A stretch of 64,000 nt of DNA from Sordariomycetes sp. S80-01Y (Eukaryota; Ascomycota; Sordariomycetes), in contig JAXQJY010000031.1 of assembly GCA_037042185.1 (NCBI GenBank), forward strand, positions 1-64,000, given 5' to 3'. The stretch's first letter is position 1. Every line of letters starts with the position of its first letter. The notes below the pieces were generated by a model that saw only the letters and a list, made by a program, of their open reading frames with translations, did not search any database and was not told the DNA's origin. Made by a program: the position numbers and the translations under genes. This document shows, piece by piece, positions 33,901 through 46,634 of this stretch.

Positions 33901-36900
33901 CCGTCAGTCAGCGGTAGCATGGCAAAGGGGCTTTGTGGATTCCCTAGGCCTCGACGCAGGAGCTCTTGAAAGATCTTCGCCAGGCCTTGAATTGTTTCAG
34001 GCTCGAATAAGTCTTCCGCGAAGAGCAGGTGGCCGTGCAAATGGTCTGTCGCCTGGAATAGGTGACACTCGAGGTCAAAACGTGTTGGCTGAGCGGTGGG
34101 CATCCCGCTGCTTTTGAGACCTTCCAGCGGAATGTTGTTGAGGTGCCTCTGGGCGTGAAGCGCGAAGATGAGCTGCACAAGAGGGTTCTTGGACGTATCC
34201 CTGGACGGGACGAGCTCGGAGACGAGACGTTCGAACGGGACATCCTGATTCTCGGCGGCGGCCATAGCCGTTGACCGAACCTGGCGGACCAGTCCGTCCA
34301 GGGTGGTCTCTTCGTCCACCGTTATCCGCATACATTGGTTGTTAACAAAGAAGCCTACCAGCCCCTCGAGCTCGGGACGATTGCGGTTCGCGCTTGGTGT
34401 GCCAATAGTGGAGTCCTCAGCTCCCGTCAGACGAAAGTGCGCGGCTCGGAAAACAGCCAGGAGGACCACAAAGGGTGTTGTCTGATGGGACTGACAGAAG
34501 GCTTGTAGTTGCCGATGCATTTCACCGTCCACCTCGATTTTGACGATGCCTGCCCGGCCAGAAAGTCTCTCGGGTCGTGGTCTATCTGTCAGAAGCTCCG
34601 CCGGGATACTATCTTTAAGTTGAGTTTTCCAATAGGCGAGCTGTTTCTCATTTTCAACTACCTGCTCTTCCTGCCGCTGCCACTCAGCATAGTCCCGATA
34701 CTGGATTGGCAACGCGGCGAGCTTTGCGGAGCAGTGAGGATCTTGGTCCGTTTGACGTGCCCCACGGTAGAGGTGTCCAAGCTCCCGTATCATCAGATCG
34801 AGCGACCATCCATCGGATATGATGTGGTGCATGACGATGGAAAGAATATGATCATCATCATTCAGTTGAATCAGGGCAACCCTCCACGCAGGGTCAGTTG
34901 CGAGGTCAAAAGGCGTCTCCTGTTCCTGGCTTAGGATTCTCTTGTAGCTTTCGTGGTCGCTGGCAGATGCATATTCCAGCTTCACCGCCGGCGGCCGAAG
35001 GCTGTCGTGGATAACTTGCAGACCCTGTCCATCTGGCCCCTGCTCAAAGGTCGTGCGTAAGGTCTCATGTCGCTGCTCCAAGGCGTTCAGCGCCTTCGCC
35101 AGTGCATCGCTGTCAAGTGGTCCTTGAAGGCGCGCCGCAAGTGAAATATGATACCACGAAGCGTCTGGATGGAGTTGGTGCAGGAACCACAGACGACCCT
35201 GTCCAAATGACAGGTCAACAGACTTGCTGTGTTGGGAGGCCGAGAGCAACGGTGGGATGGGGTGGTGCCGGGTTGAACCCGGACGCACTGCCGCCTCCAG
35301 CTGCCTATACGTCGGGTGTTGAAACACGTCTCGGACGGTGAGTGTAATCCCCGCGGACCTGGCCCGGTTCACCATCTTTATGGCGGCAATGGAGTCTCCG
35401 CCAGCTTCAAAAAAATTGACATTGGCGTGTTCAGCATGCGGGTCGAGCTGCAGGGCGCCATACCATAGCTGACAGAGTGTTCTCTCTGCGCGAGTGGCAT
35501 GTTCGAGTTGCATGGACTCGAGGGGGGCTGTCCGTGTTTGGGGTTTTTCTGCAAGTAGTCGCGCGCCGATAGATCGAAGCGTTCGCCTGTCCGTCTTTCC
35601 AGTGGCTGTGAGCGGACGAGTAAGCACGCGAATGTAGTGGGATGGAATAGCATGCGCCGATAGATCTTGATGCAATGCCTTCCTTAAGTCTTCAGCCGCC
35701 CGAGGCTCCAACAGAAAAGCGTCACTAGCTTGTGCTGCGTCGTCTTGGCTCTCTCCATCCGTCTCCTGTCCGATGAGGAAGGCAAGGAGCACAAAGCTCT
35801 TGCTGTTGTCTGTTCCAGGGCGATCAATGGCCTCCGCAACGACGGTTAGCTGGGTCGAGAGTCGGGTGCGTACCTTTGCCTCGATCTCGCCTAGCTCCAC
35901 CCGCTGGCCCCGGATCTTGATCTGCGAGTCCTTACGCCCGAAGTAACGCAATGTCCCGTCTGAGCGGTAGCAAACCAGGTCTCCCGTGCGGTAGAGCGAT
36001 AAAGCGCTGTTCCGGTCGGCAGCTGGATACCAGGGGGGCAACTTGGTGAGGAAGCTGGACGTCTGCTCTGGCGTGGCCACGAGGTATCCAAGCGCAACTC
36101 CAGGGCTTTCCACCAACAGCTCCCCGAAACATCCGATCGGACTGAGTCGGTCGGGTTCGTCCACCTCTGTCACCCAGAAGCGAGCCCCGGCAGCTCGGCC
36201 GATATTGTTGAGGTCGCTCTTCTCGGGCTCGACAGTGGCGACGCTGCAAACCGTGGCGGTCTCACTTTGGCCGTAGGCATATCGCAGTGCGACGTGCGAC
36301 GCCCAGATGTCCCTCATCTCGGCCGATATGGGCTCACCGCCGAGCACCAGAGTCTCCAGCCCCGTCACGTTCTCGGGCGATAGGACACCGATGAATGAGG
36401 GTGTGAATAGCGCCCAGTTTACACCCGCCCTCTTCATGAATCCTGTGACATCGTTCATGCGGTCTTCCTCGGACGGTAAACAGACGCATCCTCCCTGCAT
36501 CAAGGTTGATAGTATCTCGACCAGACTTGCGCCAAACGCGTACGACGCGAACTGTAGGGCGCGCGTCCCGCTGTGTAGCCCGAGGGCGGGGCCGAAAGAC
36601 GAAGAGCAAGAAACGAACCCCTGATGTGTAATCCGGCTGCCTTTGGGCTGCCCTGTGCTTCCCGACGTAAACAGAACGTAGGCTACGTCCCCCGGCGAAG
36701 AATTTGGCTGTCCGTGGTCATCGCCCGCTAGTGATGCTAGCAACCCATCATCCAAACAAAGACAACATGATACATGAGAACACATCACACCAACGTGATT
36801 CTTCGTTGTAAGCGCAAATGTGGCCGACGTTTGATGGCAGATCTGTTCCATCCTGGCACGCGGGACAGTCGGGTCGATCAAGGTAAAGGCGCGGCCCGCC

Positions 36901-38492
36901 TTGAGCACCGCCAGCATTGCGACCACCACCCACTTGGACTTGTCGAAGCACAAAGGGACAACAGACCCCACTTCATGGCCCCGGGAGCAGATATGGCTCG
37001 CGAGATGAGAAGATAGCTGGTCCAGATCGCCATAAGACCATGAACCATCCCATGCCCACACGGCAGTCTTATCTGGTCCCTGCAACGTCTTTTGTGTGAT
37101 CTCATCGTGGATACAGATCGCCCGCGTCCTAGGTTTGGACGTATTCCATTTCGTAATCTCTGTATAGTCTTCTTGGGGGACCGCGTTCAAGTTACCCAAC
37201 GGACAGTCGATAGCCACTTGACGACATTGCTGGATGAGACCACCCAGTTGTCGCAGGAAGCGAGTCATTTGTTGCTGGTCGATTACACTTGGATCATAAT
37301 GAGCGTGAATTCTCACTAAGTCGCGTCCTATCTCGCAGCTGATCAGTAGAGCTTTGTTGGTGTAGGCTAGAGCAGAGCTTGAAGCCGTGACGAACTGATG
37401 CAGGCGTGGCAGGGGCAACTCGGGCTCTTCGACTTGGGTCACTTCCAGCACAGTCTGAAAATCCAAACCATCCACGGGCTCATGTTTCTTTTTCGAATGC
37501 GCTGAGAAGAGTTGACTTATAGCATCAGAAAGTGATCGGTTCGGAGGGCAGAGCACACGCAACGGCACCACCGCCCGGTGGAGGTCCGCCCCTTCAGCCT
37601 CGCTCACATGGGAGCTTGTTCGCTCCCGGAATACGCCAAACAGGGCAACCGGTGCATCTGTATACAGGCACAGCAACTTGGCAAGCGCAATGTAGCAGAT
37701 GGCTTCTTGGTTCTGTTTGTGCTGTTCCCCAAGTGGGAGGGTACACCTGTGTTCGATCTGCGCTTCAGGGCAGAGACGTGTTTGATTTGGCGGCATAGTC
37801 GGAAATGTCGCACCGGCTGAACTCTCACCATCTTGTTGCCCCTTCTCTGCTGTGGCCGAATCTGCAATGCCCGCGTTGACATTGAAAGTGACTGCTGGCT
37901 CAACTGGCGATGCAGGGTTAACCCCCCCTTCCGCAGCGTCGTAAACTGCCGACACTTTCCCAAGAGCCCAATGCTGCAACCTCTTTGACACTAGCAGGTG
38001 ACTGAATGTCCATATCAGATGTCTTTTTCTTAGACCTGGCACTTCCACCACAGCGTATCGGTTGCACGCGGCTCCGTTCACCGCTGCCGCCATTTCCTCC
38101 CGCCGTATAACCTCGCTCACATCATTCTTGTACGTCGTCCATGTAAACGACCCCGAAATTAGAACTTGGTAGTTTCTGTCCTCGCTCAACTCCACTACTC
38201 GGGTTTGTAGCGCCGGGGTATCGTCGACAGCCTCCTTCCAGGAGCTTGCCAGATGCCCCAGATCCACATCAAATGGGATCTCGTATACAACATGGCCGAT
38301 GTGGCCTTGATTACTGTAGGTCAGGCGATCAAGAGCCTCGTATTGGAAGCTTGTGCACGGCACCACGATTTCAATCGCAGCCGGATCTACGCAGCAATGG
38401 CGACTCGCCTGGCAGCGTAAGGTTTCCGGGGACTCGGCGACGTCACCCCACGAGCCACTCATGACGGGTTTTGAGGAATGATCTGCTTCCAT
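24921..38492 (-). CDS. Trimodular N-methylating NRPS, cyclodepsipeptide-synthetase-like
   Basis: One exon of about 4523 codons; the first ATG is at 38492. Approximate positions, counted 7 residues higher than from that ATG, follow. C0 is degenerate (SHLLVSK in place of HHxxxDG, ~171). A1 has [11 protein letters not shown] ~617, and T1 has GGDS ~1041. C1 has HHIISDG ~1230, and A2 has [12 protein letters not shown] ~1716 with NMT2 ([10 protein letters not shown]) ~2093. T2 has GGHS ~2533 and C2 HHILSDG ~2720. A3 has its core ~3205 with NMT3 ([10 protein letters not shown]) ~3580. T3 has GGHS ~4023, and the terminal C has SHALYDG ~4229. There is no thioesterase. Read from the active-site columns, the specificity codes are GAVLVGATVK (A1), DAWTHGAVIK (A2) and DAWLYGAVIK (A3). 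A1 has Gly at the Asp235 position, as hydroxy-acid-activating domains do. The expected product is a (depsi)peptide with two N-methylated residues per round, released by the terminal C domain. Confidence 0.95.
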   Translation of the reverse strand: MEADHSSKPVMSGSWGDVAESPETLRCQASRHCCVDPAAIEIVVPCTSFQYEALDRLTYSNQGHIGHVVYEIPFDVDLGHLASSWKEAVDDTPALQTRVVELSEDRNYQVLISGSFTWTTYKNDVSEVIRREEMAAAVNGAACNRYAVVEVPGLRKRHLIWTFSHLLVSKRLQHWALGKVSAVYDAAEGGVNPASPVEPAVTFNVNAGIADSATAEKGQQDGESSAGATFPTMPPNQTRLCPEAQIEHRCTLPLGEQHKQNQEAICYIALAKLLCLYTDAPVALFGVFRERTSSHVSEAEGADLHRAVVPLRVLCPPNRSLSDAISQLFSAHSKKKHEPVDGLDFQTVLEVTQVEEPELPLPRLHQFVTASSSALAYTNKALLISCEIGRDLVRIHAHYDPSVIDQQQMTRFLRQLGGLIQQCRQVAIDCPLGNLNAVPQEDYTEITKWNTSKPRTRAICIHDEITQKTLQGPDKTAVWAWDGSWSYGDLDQLSSHLASHICSRGHEVGSVVPLCFDKSKWVVVAMLAVLKAGRAFTLIDPTVPRARMEQICHQTSATFALTTKNHVGVMCSHVSCCLCLDDGLLASLAGDDHGQPNSSPGDVAYVLFTSGSTGQPKGSRITHQGFVSCSSSFGPALGLHSGTRALQFASYAFGASLVEILSTLMQGGCVCLPSEEDRMNDVTGFMKRAGVNWALFTPSFIGVLSPENVTGLETLVLGGEPISAEMRDIWASHVALRYAYGQSETATVCSVATVEPEKSDLNNIGRAAGARFWVTEVDEPDRLSPIGCFGELLVESPGVALGYLVATPEQTSSFLTKLPPWYPAADRNSALSLYRTGDLVCYRSDGTLRYFGRKDSQIKIRGQRVELGEIEAKVRTRLSTQLTVVAEAIDRPGTDNSKSFVLLAFLIGQETDGESQDDAAQASDAFLLEPRAAEDLRKALHQDLSAHAIPSHYIRVLTRPLTATGKTDRRTLRSIGARLLAEKPQTRTAPLESMQLEHATRAERTLCQLWYGALQLDPHAEHANVNFFEAGGDSIAAIKMVNRARSAGITLTVRDVFQHPTYRQLEAAVRPGSTRHHPIPPLLSASQHSKSVDLSFGQGRLWFLHQLHPDASWYHISLAARLQGPLDSDALAKALNALEQRHETLRTTFEQGPDGQGLQVIHDSLRPPAVKLEYASASDHESYKRILSQEQETPFDLATDPAWRVALIQLNDDDHILSIVMHHIISDGWSLDLMIRELGHLYRGARQTDQDPHCSAKLAALPIQYRDYAEWQRQEEQVVENEKQLAYWKTQLKDSIPAELLTDRPRPERLSGRAGIVKIEVDGEMHRQLQAFCQSHQTTPFVVLLAVFRAAHFRLTGAEDSTIGTPSANRNRPELEGLVGFFVNNQCMRITVDEETTLDGLVRQVRSTAMAAAENQDVPFERLVSELVPSRDTSKNPLVQLIFALHAQRHLNNIPLEGLKSSGMPTAQPTRFDLECHLFQATDHLHGHLLFAEDLFEPETIQGLAKIFQELLRRGLGNPQSPFAMLPLTDGLDDLKRLGLLDIKHRPYDRDASVVELFQQQVDAWPDEIAVVDVSSSLTYAQLSAASDRIAFWLRKREVASETIVGVLAPRSCEAIVAFLGIIKANAAYLPLDVTMPSSRLDAILSAAGGSMLAFIGRDAPLPEPALTQAELVPIDAALKDGATKEESLDAISRPSATSLAYAVFTSGSTGQPKGVLVEHRSIIRLIQAENVSSRLPHRVRMAHVMNLSFDASTWEIYTALLTGGTLVCIDYMTTLDSKALKEVFVHRRIQAATLPPVLLKQCLERIPLTLAGLDVLHTGGDRLDPQDAIQARSLLGRGFFNAYGPAENTVISAIHNVDQDDRFVHGVPIGRAVDNSGAYVMDAYQQLVPLGAIGELVVTGDGLARGYIDPVLNNGRFLDVNINGRVERGYRTGDRVRQRPKDGLLEFFGRVDHQIKIRGHRIEPAEVEQAMLTYEPISAAAVVVRDGDSDARAPEMVGFVTTRASEVAAQEAEALQVEGWSHHFDASMQADIEAIHPSKAGRDFTGWTSMYDGSSIEEDQMEEWLQDTLKALLNGQPAGNVLEIGTGTGMVLLNLGDGLRSYVGLEPSRSAATFVNRIARGRPDIAGKATVHVGTATAAADAIDCSPDTIVLNSVVQYFPSAAYLEEVIRILVQIPGASTLFFGDLRPYTLNKQFLAGRARRALGDNATKQAVEAKMAELEAREEELLVDPGFFTRLVSDERVAHVEILPKNMRATNELSVYRYAAVVHLHSGRPLPPARAIPAKDWFDWKASNMSKQSLSELLCSSEQTSVLAVRNIQVSKGDVERHLLRSLRQENAEETTASWIAAADLAAEREESASAADLHDIASQAGFCVDISWARHASQDGAMDAVFHHHRPTEDAGRTFFQFPTEEQIQPNGPLINQPVQQHQHRLTATQLRAHLQTLLPPYMIPAQIVVLDEMPLNPSGKVDRRALAQHALRAPRNNPISTRQAARNPTEKALCEEFSEVLGVEVGIDDTFFEHGGHSLMATKVAARISRRLDAQISVKDIFDHPKVRDLAATLERGTASHRAIPSSGYSGPVEQSFAQGRLWFLHQLHQHASWYSMPLAVRLRGPLQKNALRVAFNALAQRHEILRTTFEDHDGVGMQVVQEYDAKELRVIDASQSEDESIMHLLRKEQQEEFNLSAQPGWRVALIQLKDNEDHILSITMHHILSDGWSVDIFVRELSRFYKSALLSKDPLSSVSPLPVQYRDFAAWQRQGKQQEEHERQLAYWERQLKDSIPAELRTDRPRPARLSGQAGSVPVSVRGPLYARLQDFCRTREVTPFVALLAAFRVAHFRLTGAGDATIGTPIANRNRPELENIIGFFVNTQCIRIGLGADDCFEDVVQRAYATATDAFAHQDVPFERIVSTLLPGIRDTSRNPLVQLMFALHSQKDLGKVQLDGLASETLPIVPATRFDIEFHLWQEDGRLGGDIFFATDLYEPETIKSLGSVFQEVIRQGLERPDIAVPVLPLTNGREDMQRLGLLPSSTVVGGYETSVVDLFCKQVKMSADATAVADATSRLTFAELDLQSQRLATWLQKLDLVPETLVGVLAPRSCEAIVAYLGILKAGLAYLPLDTNVPAARTDAVLAAVDGHKHVLIGSKISLPDWKVPAVSVVRICDTLTQDVEHDGTALRGRSTRPGSGSLAYTIFTSGSTGKPKGVMVEHRSIIRLVRGVQAASELPKAVRVAHLSNSGFDASVWEIFMPLLTGGTVVCIDRMSTLDYQEIEAIFTKENIQAALITTALLKEYLANIPQVLAKLEVLYTGGDRLDSHDALKARELVGKGFVNAYGPAENGVISTLYAVSAEEQDKFINGVPIGRAIHGSGAHVMDERQQLVPLGVLGELVVTGHGLARGYTDSTLDFGRFLDIDINGQVLRGYRTGDRVRYRPRDGLLEFFGRMDQQVKIRGHRVEPTEVENVMLACNAVQDAVVIVRHEHGDTRLVAFMTTKDESTEKESTNDQVEGWVDHFETNTYSSIDTMGQSAIGHDFTGWTSMIDGNDIDKVEMEEWLRDTIDAIHDGRPAGNVLEIGTGSGMILFNLRGVESYVGLEPSPSMADFVNKIASSTPALSGKAEVQVGTATDLGGLGDISPELVIINSVAQYFPSADYLVELIRNLILIPGVKRLHFGDMRPNTLNQQFLAARALYLLRGSETKEAVRKQMAEIESREEELLVDPAFFTALAHKMPKQIAHVEILPKVMEATNELSTYRYAAVVHLRNSEPSIQVKAVPVTGWIDYEACRMTREGLESLLKHAPDQEPLAIGNIPHSKAALERSVVISLEDQDQQALGADEDWWAAMRRQAASCPALSAADLMDMGKQAGFRVDLSWARQQSNHGALDAVFYRSYSSDQGHRALFPFPHDIVGASVPSTNRPLQRQQQRRIEKEVRTSLQSLLPSYMVPSQLFMLEKMPVNANGKVDRQALNNRVQALLATEQVTTSTFVPPRNDIESALCEEFSAVLGAPIGVTDNFFDRGGHSLLATKVAAATSRRLDRRVTVKDIFEQPVLGELAKIIGAQYRLSALQQHDVWSEPSPFEELPGQADQFIQRHLAPQIECQGRFIVDAYPATRMQKNHVFNSVTEQPRMPPQFVLDLPAATDIERLSQAWTTLVQHFDVFRSVFLWAHGGLYQVVLDRAQVSIKVVQAGDDVASPEPVHLGQSLLRITIHKNQASMVRVALQISHALYDGVSLGHVVQSLHALLDGAPLPTAPRFANYRRLIALSRPEGHVFWRSILRGAKMTQIGHGGNMCKRAERPGMVWAAARTIEVPIPVGSVTTATIFTAACALMLAKETEVPDVLFGRVVSGRQSLPEAYQSIVGPCVNIVPMRVSINTDASLRQLLERVQDQYIQSLPFETLGWDELRTQCTDLPSDISNYGCCVTYQNLDMPPGLHIKNPFARVDGVREEVSLTNEADGNIASRLMDLQQSPIHDVEIGGAIDPAGRSLRVTLEVSERLCDRLTVDRMLRELCENISLLTAEVQYIQRD

Positions 38493-39967
38493 TTCGAGAT
38501 GGCGAACCTGCAATCGATTGAACTAAGGTTACTTAGTCAGTGGCACCGTGTTATCGTGCCGGATTGCAGAACATGTCGGTCTACCGAAGGAATTTATCTG
38601 AGGTATGCGCAACTCCGCACGTGACTATAATTTACATTGCTCAATACCCAGAGCGCTGCCTGGGACGATTGATTCCAGCCTGGAGAAGGATCTTCTGCGA
38701 AGGATGCGGTTGTGGACTTTGTGCGGCGGTGGCCCATATCTTCAGCGGATTTAAGCTGACGATCGCACCTCGGACCAATCCATCCCCCGCCAGGGACCCT
38801 AGTCTGGGCCACCCGCCGGGAGGACACGATGCGACTTTCGGGTTCCTCCTGTATTGAACCTTGATCTCCCTTTTGTTACTGGCAATCCTGACGGCAAGCC
38901 CCTCAGGATCCACGATGGCAACTTTGGGGCGCCTATCGCCTATCATGCCGCGCGAGGTTACGTTCTGAGGCGCAGCTAGCCTGATTCCAGTCCTTTGTTC
39001 AGGCGTCGGTGACGGGCATGCGCTCATGGAGGATTGCACTCGTCATAGTCGGTCTGCGTTTCGCAACCATCAAATAGATCCCTAAACTACGACCCAAGTG
39101 TTCCATTCCCTTGCCTTTTCTCCCGTCTCTGGGCTGCAAGGCTTGCCACGTTACGCATCCTTCTTTGCTACCAAACAGTCTGCAATGCTGTCCACTCAGT
39201 GGTTGCTGACCTCGTGAGGTGCGAGCCATGCGCTTCTGGAATGTCGCTACCCTGTACCGCTTATCATCGTTCACGTGGAACGGCGGTCAGCGTTGTCCTC
39301 AGATACTTGTTCTCTTTTATTTAACATCCTGCTAAGATCTTGTTTAGCCACTTTGGCTCCCAGCCCAGTATGACGGGCAGATTGGAGAAAATCCCCCTCA
39401 CAAAGTGCGCAACATCTTTACGGGTCCGCAGCCGGCTCCGAGCACCTCTGCGCCGGGACCGATGCCATTTGCGTGCTCCGCGCTAACGCAACATTTGAGT
39501 GACAAAAATACACACGTGAGCATGCCAAACCCAACCGTGGATCGCACCACTTGCCTGCTCCCATCTTCTATATGGACCACAGTCATTACCAAGCCTAACC
39601 TATCACGTTGTCCTTCGTCCTGCCGTCAATAAGCAGGCTATCGAGACGAGGGTAGCCAACCCTGACCTTGTCTTGTTCAGCCTCGTCTAAATCTCGGCAG
39701 ACCACACAACATATGACGGCGATGCATGGCCTCTCGAGTAATTGTCCGTGTGCCCCTGGTGGTTCCAAAAAGCTGCATTACACGTAGCCACGCCTCCTAC
39801 TATGAATCATCTTGGCAACAGTGCGAGTTTCATCACCTGTTTCCCCACAGCTCGCAATATAGGCAATATCCTCCGCTCTCCATAGATGTGGCGACAGAGA
39901 TAGAGAGTCGTGCTGGGCGACTATGCGCGCCAAGAATAACACAGTTGTGAGACAAGCTAGTCCATGT
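38493..39967. other. Intergenic, NRPS upstream region
   Basis: About 1.5 kb with no gene recognised. The right part must contain the terminator of the carboxylesterase and the left part the NRPS promoter. Frames at 38641-39039 and 38999-39274 on the minus strand lack any motif. Confidence 0.4.
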
Positions 39968-41786
<1,819 letters not shown>

Positions 41787-43246
41787 ACTCAAGCTTCCAT
41801 AAAAGAGGTCCGAAACATTTACTTGGAGGGGAGTCTCTGTGGGCCAACGCCCTTTATGTTCTTTCGGTGCGGGATCGCAAAACTCCGCCCCGCGCCGATC
41901 GACACTCCTCTTGGTTCGGCATCGCGGTTCGGCAGACTGGTCACCGCGGGCACGACGAAATGTTTGGTCCCAGTCCAGCGGAACAGTCGTGAGGGGACCC
42001 CGCAACCTTGACCAAGGACCCCGGTTGTCTTTGCTCTCGTGGGTGAACCCCGTCCATCGCCAGTCGAAGGCTACCGGGCAAAGCAGCTAGACTTCCGTCC
42101 GACCACCTACGCAATCAGCATGGCAGACACTTTCACAAGCTTATTCTAGAACACTGTGAGGCTAGAGCTCACATGTCCCACCTTTATCGCCAGTCAGTGA
42201 CTGATGCAGTACATTGTTGCTTCGGTCGGTATGCGGGCTGATTCCGGGCAATGTGGTGGTCCCATGTCTCCGCCGTCTGTCCACTTAATACGGGTAGGGC
42301 ATGTTCACCAGACAGGTCTCCAACGGCGATACGCACTAGATCCCGGACTTCTGGGTCCCACACCAAACGGCACTTACAGGCCCCGCGAGTTCGCTCCATG
42401 GCGTTCGAAGGCCCCGGTTCCAAAATGGCAGTCAGAGAGCCGATAGATGGCCACTTTAGACGCTGTATTACACTGGTCGAGTTGAGAGATCCCATGGACC
42501 GTCGGATTCAACCAAGGGGCATCATCCGTCATCAATACTCTGGTCACCATGCATGATCCGACTGGAGTATGGAGCCAGTGCCCCCAACGAGCAGGACCAA
42601 TTAAACGGAACAGACACGGCAGATGCTTCGGGCGCGAAGACAAGGCTAGGGGTCCAGACTGTGTGAACGGTCTTTGCACCGAGGTTGGGCCGCGCGCTCT
42701 CTGTAAACGAAGTTTTGAGCGCGATTTGTCGTCTAAATAACTGAATTACACACTAGGGTGTTCATGACACTGCAACATCTGCTTTCTACCAGCAGTCTTT
42801 TAGACGGAGACTTATAGGCCCAGCTGCCAGAAAACATTCACCCACATCCATAGGCCATAATATCTCTCACCTTGCCTGGCAAATGCGGAGTGTGTTCTTG
42901 GATCGACGCCCTTACTGCCCTAATCAGCGCGGACACGGAGATACGTGAGTGCGCGTCTTGCCTCGGGTTCCCCAGATGTCCCCACACCAGCTCCATATCC
43001 TGCACCCCGGCGTGCAGGGCTGCATAGCCTGAGGTTGACTGGGGCTACGAATATAGCCTTATCGAGTCGAAGATCCAGAAAGGATTCACAAGAACTTTTG
43101 TGCCGCTAGAAGTTTCCTTGTCTATAGCTTTCCAGAGGAAGTATTTCGAAAGCAATCTTGTCTTAGCTTAGTAGCATAATTTCTGCGTTGTGATAAAGCT
43201 TGAAAAGTGTACGCGATTAATCTGAGGTACTATCTGGGTCCTATCT
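41787..43246. other. Intergenic, no gene recognised
   Basis: About 1.5 kb. Overlapping frames of 75-103 codons on both strands near 41.8-42.7 kb lack motifs and shadow one another. Confidence 0.4.
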
Positions 43247-45529
43247 CTAAGCTTTGAAGACGGGAACATCGGGGACGACACTTGCGTCACACCCCGAGAC
43301 GATTTCGGCCCCCTGCAGACCTGTATATTGCGAAACAACAGTGCGGCCTGAAGGGTCTGTCACGGTGAATGACCAAGACGATGGACCCGCAGTGTTGACA
43401 TGAAGATATCGAATGGGTACGAATTCATCCGCTGTAGCCTCATAGGTGTAGACAGGGTTGAGGTAGTAGCTGGAACTCCGTACGGCTTTTGCATTCTGTG
43501 CGGTGTAACCAGACACGGCTTCCGGGCCAAGCCAGAAATAGTCTGTTTCGTCCGGCTGACTGATCGTGAAAGTATATCTGCCAGACATAGCAGGATGAAA
43601 GTAGCCCACATGTTGCACTGCTGTAAACTCGGTGTTGAAGCCTAGTCCTAGGCCGTCATATCTGAGTGCCTGGTTGAATGTTTTTCCTTGGCCCGTATAC
43701 GCGGTGTTTCCAGTATATCTAGCCGACTGTCCCTGGAATAGCACATCGGGTTTCAGGATGTCCGTTGCGTAATTTGGCGTTTTCCCATCGTTGAAAGGTA
43801 TCTGTCCGGGTGAAGTACTTGTGGAGCTGCCAGATCTAACAAACTTGTAGTATCCATACCGAAGTGACCCAGTGCAAGCGGGTTTTGAAACCTGCACAGT
43901 TACCGTGGGGCTGAGAGTGTCGGTGGGCTGGATCGTGGTCGTTGACGCCGACCGGATATCAACCGTGGTCGTGCTTGTTACAGTCGGTGCTGGTGCTATT
44001 ACAAGCACGGTACCCGTCTGGCCCGGTTCCGTTGCAGTTTGTGTAGTTGTCGCCGAGGTCGAGCCGACAAGAGTTCTTGTCGTTGTTGTATAGAGGTATG
44101 GCACTTGGACCAACACAGTGCCTGTCTGTCCGGGTTCTGTCGCTGACTGGGTAACCGTCGTAGCAGCAGGCACGTCAGCCGCTTGAGTAATGGTAGTGAA
44201 AGCAGGTGGAGCTTGTACGAGCACTGTGCCGGTCTCTCCTGGCGCCGTGGGTAGCTGGGTAGTTGTTGTCAATGCCGTCACGTCGGTGGTCTGAGTGATA
44301 GTCGTAAGCAGCGGCGGCGGCACCTCAACAATAACCGTGCCGGTCTCTCCTGGCGCCGTGGGCAGCTGGGTAGTTGTTGTCAACGCCGTCACGTCGGTGG
44401 TCTGAGTGATAGTCGTAAGCAGCGGCGGCGGCACCTCAACAATAACCGTGCCGGTCTCTCCTGGCGCCGTGGGTAGCTGCGTGTTTGTAAGGGGAGTGGC
44501 CACAGCTGCTGTCTGGGTAATTGTGGTGAACCCCACCTGTGGGACTGTTGTTGGCACGGATGCCGAAGCTGAGGGTACTTCAACCACAACGGTGGCCGTC
44601 TGACCTGGCGTCACAGGAAACTGTGTAAAGGTTGTTGGAATCAGCCCCTCTCCGGTCCTGGTAGTCGTGGCAAGAGGTGGTTGGATGATCACAACCACAT
44701 CGGCACCGCTGGAAAAGCCTGGTGGATTGGTCAAGGTAGTAGCTGCTGTAACGTCGCTCGTTCGAGTGATCGTTGTCTCCGGCTTGCCAGGGACTTGAAC
44801 AATGACAGTACCAACGTCGCCGGGTGTATCAGGCAGCCGAGTGACAGTACTCAGCGGTCCGCCTTGCTTCGTGCGGGTAAAGGTCCTGAACAGTGCTTGT
44901 TCATCCGTTACCTTCGGTACCGTAACGATGACGAGTCCAGTCTCTCCGGCTACGCTTGGAAAGCTCGTCACCGTTGTGGCCGCGGAAACATCGCGCGTCC
45001 GGGTGCTGGTGGTGAATTGAGCGTTGCTGGGTACTCCAGGAAAATCATTCGGCGTCTGAACAAGAACGGTCGGCGGACCGCCGTCAGCTGGTGTGAATGT
45101 GGTTGTCGAAGGGGCGGTAATTGTGGACGGCCCAGCGTAAGGTATAGTCCGGGTTTGGACGGGACCTAGAGCCTCCAACATTGGCGTGAGGACTAGGACT
45201 GTTGCGTGGCCATTTCCCCCATGTGAGGCGGGGATCGTGGTTGAAAAAGGAACGTCCCCGCTGGCAGTTCCCGTGTACGTCAGAGCGCCATCTATGTAAC
45301 GCATAGGGTTCGTAAGGGGATATGTGATCTTCTTGCACTCGCCAGGTCCAGCCTCGTCGACGACAAAGGTGACATGGTTGACGAGTTCGTAGCAGACGGA
45401 ATAGCGCGGGCCGGCAACCACCGGCGATGGCTTCTCGGTGATATTGCTGGTGAAGATGGAGTCCCGATCCAGCGTTTGGCAGTAAGCACACCATGAGAGG
45501 AGGCTCAGCAGTATAGACCTTGGCACCAT
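43247..45529 (-). CDS. Secreted GLEYA-domain adhesin with Thr-rich repeats
   Basis: A single exon of 760 codons starts at the ATG at 45529. It has a signal peptide (MVPRSILLSLLSWCAYCQT) and an N-terminal Cys-containing region to about residue 150. Roughly ten tandem units of 36-40 residues follow, of the form TTITQT..T..TQLP..PGETGTVIVEVP, and then a C-terminal GLEYA domain (about residues 560-750, with DETDYFWLGPEAVSGYT). GLEYA domains are lectin-like modules of fungal adhesins, and the Thr-rich stalk is expected to be O-glycosylated. No GPI signal is seen at the C-terminus, so attachment to the wall is uncertain. It is divergent from the M60-like peptidase gene. Confidence 0.88.
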   Translation of the reverse strand: MVPRSILLSLLSWCAYCQTLDRDSIFTSNITEKPSPVVAGPRYSVCYELVNHVTFVVDEAGPGECKKITYPLTNPMRYIDGALTYTGTASGDVPFSTTIPASHGGNGHATVLVLTPMLEALGPVQTRTIPYAGPSTITAPSTTTFTPADGGPPTVLVQTPNDFPGVPSNAQFTTSTRTRDVSAATTVTSFPSVAGETGLVIVTVPKVTDEQALFRTFTRTKQGGPLSTVTRLPDTPGDVGTVIVQVPGKPETTITRTSDVTAATTLTNPPGFSSGADVVVIIQPPLATTTRTGEGLIPTTFTQFPVTPGQTATVVVEVPSASASVPTTVPQVGFTTITQTAAVATPLTNTQLPTAPGETGTVIVEVPPPLLTTITQTTDVTALTTTTQLPTAPGETGTVIVEVPPPLLTTITQTTDVTALTTTTQLPTAPGETGTVLVQAPPAFTTITQAADVPAATTVTQSATEPGQTGTVLVQVPYLYTTTTRTLVGSTSATTTQTATEPGQTGTVLVIAPAPTVTSTTTVDIRSASTTTIQPTDTLSPTVTVQVSKPACTGSLRYGYYKFVRSGSSTSTSPGQIPFNDGKTPNYATDILKPDVLFQGQSARYTGNTAYTGQGKTFNQALRYDGLGLGFNTEFTAVQHVGYFHPAMSGRYTFTISQPDETDYFWLGPEAVSGYTAQNAKAVRSSSYYLNPVYTYEATADEFVPIRYLHVNTAGPSSWSFTVTDPSGRTVVSQYTGLQGAEIVSGCDASVVPDVPVFKA
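44233..44454 (-). repeat. Near-identical 111-bp tandem repeat inside the adhesin gene
   Basis: Two successive 111-bp units (44233-44343 and 44344-44454) differ at only a few bases, and the start of a third follows. Each encodes one 37-residue stalk unit, so copy number can change without breaking the frame. The other units in the gene are much more diverged, so this pair is the most recent duplication. Confidence 0.85.
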
Positions 45530-46425
45530 GACTCCGGTTTTGGTGGATGTCTGCCTGCCTCACGTAGTTCACCAAGGAAGGATACAACAGCAGAAGCACA
45601 AGCCTCTCGGGCAAATATTTCAAAAGTAAGAACCGGAAAAAGCAGGTACCATAAACCTGGCCTGGTCATCATCGCGTTTACATTCTGGGTTAATTCCAGG
45701 GGAAAAGGCCTGTGGCTTTGAAACCGGTCAAGACGCATCCATCCCAACCATTCCTCAGCCTGGAGATGTCTCGTGAGAGCCAGGGATGTACGGTCAATAA
45801 AGTGTGGCATCCTCAAGATCGCGCGCTTTCGGCCGATATATCTCGGATTGACGAGCGACATAGTGAACGCCACAAGCAGAGATCGACGAGACATGGATGG
45901 CGTTTGAGACATGGATGGCGTTTGATTAGGGTCTGAGATGGTTGGGAATTCAAGCGGCACGAGCTGAGACAGGGCGAAACAAAAAGCCCCAGCCTTTTCA
46001 GGGGGGTGGAGATTTCCGGATTCTTGGAGATCGATTACCGTGCCGTGAAACCTCCATAAGTATTCATTCCTCCGATCCATTCGCCAGTCTGTTTTGCCTG
46101 ACGGCATCCCCAGGGTTTCCCAGGCTGAGAGCAGAGTTCCGAACAGGTCTAAGCCCCATACACCTTCACTTACATGATCAGATCGCTTGACTGCTTTTTC
46201 ATGTGACATATCATATGAGGCAAAGAAATCGCCGGAGCACTGCCGAAACCATGCGTCTATGTCGAGTCCGTCTGCTGATGGTAACATCGAGGACTCGCCA
46301 ATGGTATATTGACATTGTACCCGGGTCTGTGGTAATTCTTTGCACTTTACAGCATTCTCGAAGATTCCATCCAGGAACCCGCAAGACATTGAGATATTGG
46401 GCGCCCATCCGCTAAGGAGGGACAT
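45505..46425 (-). CDS. Unrecognised 306-codon ORF upstream of the adhesin
   Basis: An ATG-to-stop frame of 306 codons lies in the gap between two divergent genes and ends 25 bp inside the adhesin start. No family is recognisable. Parts such as EYLWRFHGTVIDLQES read like real protein. The length is unusual for chance in DNA of balanced composition. An 18-bp tandem duplication gives QTPSMSQTPSM. It could be an orphan gene, the remnant of a larger protein, or a chance frame in a promoter region. Confidence 0.3.
   Translation of the reverse strand: MSLLSGWAPNISMSCGFLDGIFENAVKCKELPQTRVQCQYTIGESSMLPSADGLDIDAWFRQCSGDFFASYDMSHEKAVKRSDHVSEGVWGLDLFGTLLSAWETLGMPSGKTDWRMDRRNEYLWRFHGTVIDLQESGNLHPPEKAGAFCFALSQLVPLEFPTISDPNQTPSMSQTPSMSRRSLLVAFTMSLVNPRYIGRKRAILRMPHFIDRTSLALTRHLQAEEWLGWMRLDRFQSHRPFPLELTQNVNAMMTRPGLWYLLFPVLTFEIFAREACASAVVSFLGELREAGRHPPKPESWCQGLYC
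45890..45926. repeat. Tandem repeat, 2 x 18 bp
   Basis: GAGACATGGATGGCGTTT occurs twice in a row. The period is a multiple of three, so the minus-strand frame stays open across it. Confidence 0.8.
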
Positions 46426-46634
46426 CTCATCTAGCCCGCACTTCTAGTGATATTCACCAGCGATTGTCTCATAGACCCTATCAAGAATGCCCGACCGCGG
46501 AAGCCTACGGCAGGAATTCTAGGCGCGTCGCGCCAGATGCTCATGGATACGTAGAAGTATCGGTGTAAGTGTCCTCCACAAGCGCAGAGCGTTTCTCCTC
46601 TGGCCAACGTGACGAAGAGCCGTACTGACTTGCA

